Shown one piece after another: positions 50,278 through 61,534 of a DNA stretch of 64,000 nucleotides. Below the pieces are notes generated by a model. That model ran no database searches and had not been told where the DNA came from. It was given only the letters and a program-made list of their open reading frames with translations. Location: NCBI GenBank assembly GCA_016584305.1, contig JACEEZ010005852.1, positions 1 to 64,000 on the forward strand. Reading direction: 5' to 3'. Position 1 is the stretch's first letter. The number at the start of each line of letters is the position of its first letter. This DNA comes from Chionoecetes opilio (lineage: Eukaryota; Arthropoda; Malacostraca; Decapoda; Majidae). Both the position numbers and the translations under genes were made by a program.

Positions 50278-53200
50278 TCAGCAGTTAAATTCCTCCAATA
50301 TATGATATAACACTAGAATATACAAAAACTATGAAAAACACGTGTAATATACAAATTTTATCACAATATAGAGTCTCAAACTCCTATTATAAAGCTTACA
50401 GGAATTTAAAATAGCACATTCTAATGAAAACAACAATAATACCACATTTTGAATTCCTCTATCTATTTAAAAAGCCTGTATAATGTCAATTTTCGACATT
50501 TTTTTTTGCCCTTCAAAATACATTAAACACTTGAAAAAACGTTGTTTCTATGATTAAAAAAGTTTCCTAAATTCATGAAAAATACATATTTAAGCTCATA
50601 ATATTGTAATATATAGTTTTTGTAAATATGCTTGAAAATGTCATATTATGACATTTTTTAGCCCCTTTAAAAATACATTAAAATACTTGAAAAAACGTTG
50701 TTTTTAAGATTAAAATTGATACCTTTAAAATTTTATGAAAAATACATAATACAGCTCATAAAATTGTAAATTATAGATGTGTAAAAGTGCTAAATAAGTC
50801 AAATTTCGACTTTTTAAACCTTTCAAAAATACATTAAATAAATTGAAAAAACGTTGTTTTTAAAAGATTAAAAAGAATCCCCATATTTTCATGAAAAATA
50901 CATGTTTTAAGCTCATAGGATTGTAAAATGTAGTTGTGTAAAAGTGCTAAAAATGTCAATTTTCGACATTTTTAAGCCCTTCAAAAAATACATAAAACAC
51001 TTGAAAAAACGTTGTTTTTAAGATTATAATTGATACCTAAATTTAAAAGAAAAAAACATATTCAAGCTCATAATATTGTAAATTATAGATGTGTAAATAT
51101 TTCTGAATAATGCATAATTTGACATTTTTTAGCCCTTCAAAATTTCATTAAATACTTGAAAAAACGTTGTTTTTAAGATTAAATTGATACCTAAATTTCA
51201 TAAAATACATATTTGTAGCTTTTTAATTTTGTAAAATATAGTTGTAGCAAATATCAAAAGCTATTTAGCTACCGATATAAAGGAATATACTTCAATTTAC
51301 AGAACAAAATAGCTTTTACTGATGACTAGCTAAAATCATTGAAAAACTACATTGTAAGGGTTTATACCCAAAATGATAAGTAAAACTACTTGTTTTATAA
51401 CCCAAAAACGCTACAGTTTACAAAAACTATGAAAAACGCTTGCAATATACCGTTATATCACAATAATAACCTCTTACTCCTTTTTATTTTATAGCTTAAT
51501 GTAATTAAGCTACTTATATGTGCAAATTATTCTAAAAATGGATTGTATACTTCAATTTGTAAGAACACATCTATATATCACGGGTAAACTAGCAAAAATC
51601 ATTTAAAAAGAACACATTTTGAGGGTATAAACAATAATCATAAGTTAAATTCCTTCTATTTTTTTATATAACACTACAATATACAAGAAACTATAAACAA
51701 CACGTGTAATATACAATTGTATCACAATATAGAGTCTCAAACTCTATTATAAGCTTTTCAGTAGTTTAAAATAGCATTTTCTAACGAAAACAACTATAAA
51801 ATTTCCCCAAATTTTTAATTTCTCTTTTTAAAAAAAGGGCTAAATAATGCCAATTTTTGACATTTTTTTTGCCTTTCAAAAATACATTAAAACACTTGAA
51901 AAAACGTTGTTTTTAAGATTAAAAATTGATACATAAATTTAATTAAAAAACATATTTTAATCTCATAATATTGTAAAAAAATAGTTGTGTAAAAGTGCAG
52001 AATAATGTCAAATTTCGACATTTTTAAGCCTTTCAAAATACATTAAAAAAACATGAAAAAAAGTTGTTTTTTTAGATTAAAAAAGATTCCTAAATTTCAT
52101 AAAAAAATACTATTTTTTAGCTATTAATTTGTAAAATATAGTTGTAGCAAAAATCAAAAAAACTATTTGGCTACCGATATAAAGGAATATCTTCAATTTA
52201 AAAAAAAAACAGCTCACGATACTCTGATAACTAGCTAAAATCATTGAAAACACTTTATTTATGGGTTTATAGCAATATGATAAGTAAAACTACTTGTGTA
52301 TAATACAATAACGCTAACAGTTTACAAGAAACTATGAAAAACGCTTGCAATATACCGCTATATCACAATAGATAACCTCTTACTCTTCTATTTTATAGCT
52401 TAATGTAATGTAGCTTACTTATAGGTCAAATTATTCTAAAAAAAGGATTGTATACTTTAAACATGTAACACAACAATTTACAAGAGACTATGAAAAACAC
52501 GTGTAATATACAATTGTATCAAATATAGTCTCAAAATCCTATTATAAGCTTACAGTAGTTAAAATAGCATTTTTTAACGAAAACAACTATAATACCACTT
52601 TGAATTTCTTTTAAAAAAAATGGGTGAATAATGTCAATTTTCGACATTTTTGAGCCCTTCAAAAATACATTAAAACCCAATTGAAAAACGTTGTTTTTAA
52701 GATTAAAATTAATATCTAAATTTCATGAAAAATACATATTTTAAGCTCATAATATTGTAAAAAAATTATTGTGTTTAAGTGCTGAAAAATGTCAAATTTC
52801 GACATTTTTTTACCCCCTTTAAAAATACAGCAAAAATCTTGAAAAAACCCTTGTTTTTAAGATTAAAAATTTATACCAAAAATTTACATGAAAAATACAT
52901 AATTTTTAGCTCATCATATTGTAAAATATAGTTGTGTAAAAGTTTCTTAATATGTCAAATTTCGACATTTTTAGCCCTTCAAAAATACATTAAACACTTG
53001 AAAAAAAAGTTGTTTTTTTTATTTGGTTTAAAATTTTGGGGGGGGGTTGGTTTTTTTTTAATTTGATACCTAAATTTCAGGAAAAATAATATTTTAAGCT
53101 CATAATATTGTCAAAATATTTTGTGTACAAGTGCTGAATAAAGTCATATTTCGACATTTTTTAACCTTGCAAAAAAACATTAATATACGTGAAAAAACTT

Positions 53201-53305
53201 TGTTTTAAGATTAAAATGATTCCTAAATTTCATAAAAAAATACATATTTGTAGCTATTAATTTTGTAAATATAGTTGTAGCAAATATCAAAAAGCTATTT
53301 TCCTA
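50278..53305 (-). repeat. satellite array upstream of transposon C
   Basis: An inverted b1/b2/alpha array. It starts with a run of alpha modules (50.5-51.2 kb), then b2/b1, and then the diagnostic variant block (ctcacgatactctgataac near 52,210, aacatgtaacacaac near 52,460, the ggttgg-containing alpha at 53,005-53,060). It is collinear with 13.5-16.5 kb in inverse. I see no gene. Confidence 0.85.
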
Positions 53306-53306
53306 N
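53306..53306. other. single ambiguous base (N)
   Basis: The only N in the window. It lies where the b2 sequence (agctattttccta) breaks off and the clean 262-bp array begins, so it probably marks an assembly join. Confidence 0.9.
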
Positions 53307-56300
53307 TAGGGCTATATATCACCGATAAATAGCTAATATCATTGAAAAACACTACATTTTATGGGTTTATAGCAATATGATTAGTAAACTACTGTATATA
53401 TACAATAACGCTACAGTTTACAAGAAACTATGAAAAACGCTTGCAATATACCGTTATATCACAATAAATACCCTCTTACTCTTCTATTTATTAGCTTAAT
53501 GTAATGTAAGCTACTTATAGGTCCAAATTATTCTAAAAAAGGATTGTATACTTCAATTTGTAGGAAAACAGCTATATATCACTGATAACTAGCTAAAATA
53601 ATTGAAAACACTACATTTTATGGGTTTATAGCAATATAATAAGTAAAACTACTTGTATATATACAATAACGCTACAGTTTACAAGAAACTATGAAAAACG
53701 CTTGCAATATACCGTTATATCACAATAAATAACCTCTTACTCTTCTATTTATTAGCTTAATGTAATGTAAGCTACTTATAGGTGCAAATTATTCTAAAAA
53801 GAGCCTTTTATACTTCAATTTGTAGGAAAACAGCTTTATATCACCGATAAATAGCTAATATCATTGAAAACACTACATTTTAAGGGTTTATAGCAATATG
53901 ATAAGTAAAACTACTTGTATATACACAATAACGCTACAGTTTACAAGAAACTATGAAAAACGCTTGCAATATACCGTTATATCACAATAAATAACCTCTT
54001 ACTCTTCTATTTATTAGCTTAATGTAATGTAAGCTACTTATAGGTGCAAATTATTCTAAAAAGAGACTTTTATACTTCAATTTGTAGGAAAACAGCTGTA
54101 TATCACCGATAAATAGCTAAGATCATTGAAAACACTACATTTTATGGGTTTATAGCAATATGATAAGTAAAACTACTTGTATATATACAATAACGCTACA
54201 GTTTAGCTACAGATATAAAGAAATATACTTCAATTTGTAGAAAAAACCAACTCTTCACTGATAACTAGCTAAAATCATTGAAAACACTACATTTTATGGG
54301 TTTATAGCAATATGATAAGTAAAACTACCTGTATAAATACAATAACACTACAGTTTAGAAGAAACTATGAAAAACGCTTGCAATATACCGTTATATCACA
54401 ATAAATAACCTCTTACTCTTCTATTTATTAGCTTAATGTAATGTAAGCTACTTATAGGTGCAAATTATTCTAAAAAGAGGATTTTACACTTCAATTTGTA
54501 GGAAAACAGCTGTATATCACCGATAAATAGCTAAGATCATTGAAAACACTACATTTTATGGGTTTATAGCAATATAATAAGTAAAACTACCTGTATATAT
54601 ACAATAACGCTACAGTTTAGAAGAAACTATGAAAAACGCCTGCAATATACCGTTATATCACAATAAATAACCTGTTACTCTTCTATTTAATAGCTTAATG
54701 TAATGTAAGCTACTAATAGGTGCAAATTGTTCTAAAAAGAGGATTTTATACTTCAATTTGTAGGAAAATAGCTATATATCACCGATAAATAGCTAATATC
54801 ATTGAAAACACTACATTTTATGGGTTTATAGCAATATGATTAGTAAAACTACTTGTATATATACAATAACGCTACAGTTTACAAGAAACTATGAAAAACG
54901 CTTGCAATATACCGTTATATCACAATAAATACCCTCTTACTCTTCTATTTATTAGCTTAATGTAATGTAAGCTACTTATAGGTCCAAATTATTCTAAAAA
55001 AAGGATTGTATACTTCAATTTGTAGGAAAACAGCTATATATCACTGATAACTAGCTAAAATAATTGAAAACACTACATTTTATGGGTTTATAGCAATATA
55101 ATAAGTAAAACTACTTGTATATATACAATAACGCTACAGTTTAGAAGAAACTATGAAAAACGCTTGCAATATACCGTTATTCACAATAAATAACCTCTTA
55201 CTCTTCTATGTATTAGCTTAATGTAATGTAAGCTACTTATAGGTGCAAATTATTCTAAAAAGAGCCTTTATACTTCATTTGTAAGAAACCAGCTTTATAT
55301 CACCGATAAATAGCTAATATCTTGAAACACACTATCATTTAGAGGGTTTAATAGCATATGATAAGTAAAACACTTGTATATACACAATAACTCTAACAGT
55401 TTACAAGACCTATGAACAACGCTTGCAATAACCGTTATATCACAATAAATAACCTCTACCTCTTCTATTTATTAGCTTTAAATGTAATGTTTAGCTCTTT
55501 ATAGTGCAAATTATTCTAAAAATGAAGTTTTTAACAACTTCAATTTGTAGGAAACAGCTGTATATCACCGTAAATAGCTTAGATCATTGAAACACTACAT
55601 TTTATGGTTTGTAGCAATAGGATGAAGGAAACTACTTGTATATATACAAACGTTACAGTTACAAGAATCTATGTGAGAACTCTTGCATATACCATTATAT
55701 CAATAATACCTCTTACTCTTCTATTTAATACTTAAATGTACTGTAAGCTACTTATGTGCAAATTATTCAAAAAAAGAGGATTTTATACTTCAATGTGTTA
55801 GGAAAACAGCTATATATCACTGATAACTAGCTAAAATCATTGAAATTATTACATTTTCTGGGTTTATACAATATAATAATAAACTACTGTATATATAAAT
55901 AACGCTACAGTTTTAGAAGAAAACTTGAAAAACGCCTGCAATATACCGTTATATCACAATAAATAACCTCTTACTCTCTTTTTAATAGCTTAATTGAATG
56001 TAAGCTCCCTATAGGTGCGAAATTGTTCTAAAAAGAGGATTTTAGATAACGTCAATTTGTAGGAAATAGCTATATATCCACGATAAATAGCTATATCATT
56101 GAAAACACTACAGTTCATGGATTTAGAGCTTAATGATTAAGTAAAACTACTTGTCTATATGCAATAACTCTACAGTTTACAAGAACTATGAAAAACGCTG
56201 CAAATAACCGTTATTCACAATACATACCCTCTTACTCGTTCATTTATAAGCTTATGTAATGTAATCTACTTATATAGGTCCAATATTCTAAAAAAAAGGA

Positions 56301-56340
56301 TTGTATACCTTCAATTTGTAGAATACAGCTATATATCACC
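53307..56340 (-). repeat. 262-bp tandem array with nested 1.46-kb period
   Basis: Monomers begin (gctatatatcac or variant) at 53,311, 53,571, 53,833, 54,095, 54,509, 54,771, 55,033 and 55,292, and continue to about 56,330. Steps are 260-263 bp except one of 414, where a 152-bp partial b2 is inserted near 54,205-54,360. The variant series of 53,311-54,770 repeats from 54,771, including the rare gattag, taccctc and taggtcc forms, giving a super-period of 1,460 bp. Alpha modules are absent here. The second half is poorly called from about 55,250. I see no gene. Confidence 0.9.
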
Positions 56341-59300
56341 AATATCTAGCTAAAACCATTGAAAGAACACATTTTGGGGTATAAAGCCATTATCATAAGG
56401 TTAATATTCCTTCTAGTATGATTAACACTACAATTAAGAAGAAACTATGAAAAACACGTATATATACAATTGTATCACAATATAGAGTCCTCAAACTGAT
56501 CCTATTATAAGCTTACACAGTCATTTTAGAAATAGCAATTTCTAACGAAAACAACTATACATTCAACATTTTTACTTTCTCTATCTAATCTCTATCTCTA
56601 TTTTTCTTCTAAAAGGGCTGAATACTGTCAATTTTCGACATTTTTTTTAGCCCTTCAAAAATACATAAAAACACTTGAAAAAACTTTGTTTTTAAGAATA
56701 AATTGATACATAACTTACATGCAAATACTATATTGTACGCTCAAAATATTGTACAATATAGTTGTGTAAAGTGGGCTGAATAATGTCAAATTTCGACATT
56801 TTCAGGCTTTCAAATACATTAAAACACTTGAAAAACGTTGTTTTTAGATTAAATTGATACAAAATAAATTTTATGAAAAATCCATATTTTTAGCTATAAT
56901 TTTGTAAAATATAGTTGCATGCAAATATAAAACGCTATTTAGCTACAGAATATCAAGAAATATACTTCAATTTGTAAAAAAACTTTTCTTCAACCTGATA
57001 CTAGCTAAAATCATTGAAAACACTACATTTTTTGGGTTTTCTATCGCACTATGATAAGTAAAGTACTTGTATATATACATTATTGTATAACGCTACAAAG
57101 GGGGTTTTTACAAGAAACTAAATAAAAACGCTTGCAATATACCGTTTATATCACAATAATTAACCTCTTACGGTTCTGTGTTAAAGCTTAAGTAAGTAGC
57201 TACTTATAGGTGCAAATATCTAAAGAGGATTTTATACATCATTTTGTAGAAAACAGCTATATATCACTGATAACTAGCTAAAATCAATTGAAACCACCTA
57301 CAGTTTATTGGTTTATAGCATATAATAATTAAAACTACTTGTATTATACATAACGCTACAGTGTACAAGAACTATGAAAAACGCTTGCAATATACCGTTA
57401 TATCACAATAATAACCTCTTACTCTTCTATTTACTAGCTTAATGTAATGTAAGCTACTTATAGTGCACATATCTAAAAAGAGGATTTATACTTCATTTGT
57501 AGGAAACAGCTATATATCCCCGATAAATAGCTATTATCATTGAAAACAACTACATTTTATGGTTTATAGGCATAAGATAGTAAAACTCTTTGTATATATA
57601 CAATACCGCACAGTTTCAAGAAACTTATGAAAACGCTTGCAATAATAACCGTTATATTACAATAAATAACCTCTTACTCTCTATTTATTATCTTATGTAA
57701 GTGTAGCTACTTATAGGTCAAAATTATTCTAAAAAAAGGATTGTATACTTCAATTTGTAGAAACAGCTATAATCACCGATAACTAGCTAAAATCATTAAA
57801 AAGAACACATTTTGAGGTATAAAGCTTATACATAAGGTAAATATCCTTCTATTAATGATATACCTACATTAAGAAGACATTATGAAAACAGTTATAATAC
57901 ACTTGTATCACCAATATAGAGTCTCAAACTCCTATTATTTTAAAGGAAAAAAATTACAGTAGTTCAACTAGCAATTTCAATAACGAAACAACTATAAATC
58001 CACATTTTTGAATTTCTCTATCATAAAAAGGCTGAATAATGTCAATTTTCGACATTTTTTAGCCCTTCAAAAATAATTCAAAACACTTGGAAAAAACGTT
58101 GTTTTTTAAGCTAAAATTGATACATAAATTTCATGAAAAATACAATATTTTAAGCTCATAATATTGTAAAACATAGTTGTGTAAAGTGGCTGATCATGTC
58201 AAATTTTGACATATTTACATTTCAAAAATCCATTAAAATACTTGAAAAAACATTGTTTTATATAGATTAAAATTGATATCCTAAATTTTCATGAAACATA
58301 CATTTTTTAGCTATATTTTTGGTAAAATATAGTGTTGTATCATATATAAAAAAGCTATTTTGAGCCGACAGTATAACGAAATATACTTCAATTTGTAGAA
58401 ACAACCAACTCTTACTGATAACTAGCTAAATCATTGAAAACACTACATGTTTTGGGTTTATAGCAATATGATAAGTAAAACTACTTGTGTATATACAATA
58501 ACGCTACAGTTTACAAGAAACTATGAAAAACGCTTGCAATATACCGCTATATCACAATAGATAACCTCTTACTCTTCTATTTTATAGCTTAATGTAATGT
58601 AGCTTACTTATAGGTGCAAATTATTCTAAAAAAAGGATTGTATACTTATAACATGTAACACAACAATTTACAAGAGACTATGAAAAACACGTGTGATATA
58701 CAATTGTATCAAAATATAGTCTCAAACTCCTATTATAAGCTTAAAGTAGTTTAAAATAGCATTTTCTAACGAAAACAACTATAATACCACATTTTGAATT
58801 TCTTTATAAAAAAAATGGCTGAATAATGTCAATTTTCGACATTTTTTAGCCTTTCAAAAATACATTAAAACAATTGAAAAACGTTGTTTTTAAGATTAAA
58901 ATTAATACCTAAATTTCATGAAAAATACATATTTTAAGCTCATAATATTGTAAAATATTGTTGTGTTTAAGTGCTGAAAAATGTCATATATCGACATTTT
59001 TTACCCTTTCAAAAATACAGCAAAATACTTGAAAAAACGTTGTTTTTAAGATTAAAATTGATACCAAAATTTCATGAAAAATACATATTTTTAGATCATC
59101 ATATTGTAAAATATAGTTGTGTAAAAGTGCTTAATAATGTCAAATTTCGACATTTTTTAGCCCTTCAAAAATACATTAAACACTTGAAAAAACGTTGTTT
59201 TTAAGATTAAAATTGATACCTAAATTTCAGGAAAAATACATATTTTAAGCTCATAATATTGTCAAATATAGTTGTGTACAAGTGCTGAATAAAGTCATAT

Positions 59301-59828
59301 TTCGACATATTTTAACCTTGCAAAAATACATTAATATACTTGAAAAAACTTTGTTTTTAAGATTAAAATAGATTCCTAAATTTCATAAAAAAATACATAT
59401 TTTTAGCTATTAATTTTGTAAAATATAGTTGTAGCAAATATCAAACAGCTATTTACCTACCGATATAAAGGAATATATTTCAATTTGTAGAAAAAAACAG
59501 CTCTTCATTGATAACTAGCTAAAATCATTGAAAACACTACATTTTATGGGTTTATAGCAATATGATAAGTAAAACTACTTGTATATATACAATAACACTA
59601 CAGTTTACAAGAAACTATGAAAAACACTTACAATATACCGTTATATCACAATAAATAACCTGTTACTCTTCTATTTGTTAGCTTAATTATCGGTATGTAA
59701 GCTACTTATCGGTGCAAATAATTCTAAAAAAAGGATTGTATACATCAAATTGTAGGAAAACAGCTATATATCACCGATAACTAACTAAAATCATTCAAAA
59801 GAACACATTTTGAGGGTATAAAGCATTA
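56341..59828 (-). repeat. mixed satellite array with second variant block
   Basis: b1 and alpha return at 56,341-56,960, b2-type 262-bp monomers follow to about 57,780, then b1 and alpha again. From about 58,380 to 59,640 a clean copy of the diagnostic variant block appears (gtgtatatac near 58,480, aacatgtaacacaac near 58,650, four alpha modules about 157 bp apart at 58,897, 59,051, 59,208 and 59,364). The open frame at 58,971-59,204 is alpha repeat read through and shows an internal repeat of its own. I see no gene. Confidence 0.85.
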
Positions 59829-60194
59829 CTCTGGTCGACACAAAAAATGGTTCTGAGTTCATTGTGTGTGGGTTGGAAAGCATTTTCGCTGCTGATTTGA
59901 AAAATGGCATTGCTTTCTCTCTAGCATGTATAGTTTTTAAAATATCGGCTTTTTAAATTGTAATAGCTATTATAATTATATACGTATACATAATTATATA
60001 ATTAATCGAAACGATCCCCCTACGTTAATATATATTACTCGTAAATAAATTCTGGAGTGCCTGCGGCTTTATTAGGACCTAATGTACATATCAGGCAATA
60101 AATATACTTAAATTATGTTCCAAATATATCTGAAAATGTGCCACATCTTGGAAATATCCGAAAATATGTCAAATTACAGTAAATTTTGACTTTT
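59829..60194 (-). mobile_element. 5'-truncated transposon copy, inverted, clean
   Basis: The clearest of the four truncated copies. It runs from ctctggtcgacac through gtgtgtgggttggaaagc, TACGTA (59,981-59,986) and the reverse of AATAAA (about 60,068-60,073) to acagtaaattttgactttt. It then joins alpha sequence (gaatatgctgaataaag). Confidence 0.85.
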
Positions 60195-61065
60195 TGAATA
60201 TGCTGAATAAAGTCATATTTTGACATTTTTTAGCCCTTCAAAAATATATTAAAATACTTGAAAAAAAGTTGTTTATAAGATTAAAATTGATACCTAAATT
60301 TCATAAAAAATTCTTACTTCTAGCTATTAATTTTGTAAAATATAGTTGTAGCAAATATCAAAATGCTATTTAGCTACCGATATAAAGGAATATACTTCAA
60401 TTTGTAGAATAAAACAGCTCTTCACTGATAACTAGCTAAAATAATTGAAAACACAACATTTTATGGGTTTATAGCATTATGATCAGTAAAACTACTTGTA
60501 TATATACAATAACACTACAGTTTACATGAAACTATGAAAAACGCTTACAATATACCGTTATATCCCAAATAAAAACTCCTACTCTTTTTTTTTAGTTTAT
60601 TGTAATGTAAGCTATTATAGGTGCAAATTATTCTAAAAAAAGGTTTGTATACTTAATTGTAAAAAAAACAGCTATTATCACTGATAACTAGCTAAATCGA
60701 TAAAAAGAACCATTTGAAGGTGTAAAGCATTATCGTAAGGAAAATTTCCTTCTTTTTATGATATAACACTAAAATTTACAAGAGACTTGAAAAACATTTA
60801 ATTTTTAAAATTTGACCCAAAATATAGATTCTAAAAACTCCTATTAAAGCTTCAGTGTTTAAAATAGCATTTTCTAACGAAAAAATATAAAATCACATTT
60901 TGAATTTCTCTTTTAAAAAAAAGGGCGGAAAAATGTCTTTTTTTCGAATTTTTTAGCCCTTAAAAAAATACTTAAAAGACTAAAAATTTTTTTTTAAAAG
61001 TTTAAAATGAATACCAAAATTTTCATGAAATTAAATTTTAAGCTCATAATATTGTAAAAAATTTA
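60195..61065 (-). repeat. last satellite array segment before the unique region
   Basis: alpha, b2, b1 and alpha in inverse orientation. The array stops inside an alpha module (aatattgtaaaaaatttag) at about 61,065, where unrelated sequence starts. The final 400 bp are poorly called. Confidence 0.85.
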
Positions 61066-61534
61066 GTCCATGAGCCGGGCCCCGATATGGTACCCCTGGG
61101 GTGACAAAACCCGAATGGACAAAAATGTTTATAGGGACTGTAAAAACATTAAGATATGATACCCTTCCCCATGGTAGCTTGTCTTTTTTTTTGATGCAAT
61201 GGGGGTGCTACCCATAAAAAAAGATTTTCAGCGGACGCTGGGGGTTTTTTCCCCTTTTTTCTTTAAAATAAATCACACGATCGTGCGAAATTTGGAACCT
61301 ATGTAGAATTGATTCTTACCAGATTGTTCCTAGGTTTTTTTTAAAATTTCCTCATTTTTTGGGATTTACCCTAAAAAAAAAAAATTTTGGTTTTTTCCCA
61401 TAAATCGGGAAAATAAACCCAAATATGGGAGAAATTGAAAAAATTTCAACATTTTGTAGCTAATTTTCTCTACAAGAGTTTTCCGATGTATATTTCAAGT
61501 TTCCCCATATTTGGTTTTTTTTTTAATTTTTGGT
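61066..61534. other. non-repeat sequence between array and PIN-like gene
   Basis: It starts tccatgagccgggccccg. Composition is mixed: G+C-rich near 61,070-61,260, then AT-rich with long A/T and C runs. I recognise no gene, RNA or transposon end. It could hold upstream exon or intron sequence of the following gene, since that gene's family extends farther N-terminal than what I see. Confidence 0.5.

Noticed and set aside
53307..56340. CRISPR-like regular spacing
   Set aside because: The repeating unit is 262 bp with no short repeat alternating with unique spacers, and the context is a eukaryotic satellite.
58971..59204. 77-codon open frame with an internally repeated protein
   Set aside because: It is two or more alpha modules read through. 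Similar frames appear at 6,801, 32,473, 35,451 and 43,693 on either strand with no conserved protein, so it is repeat sequence.
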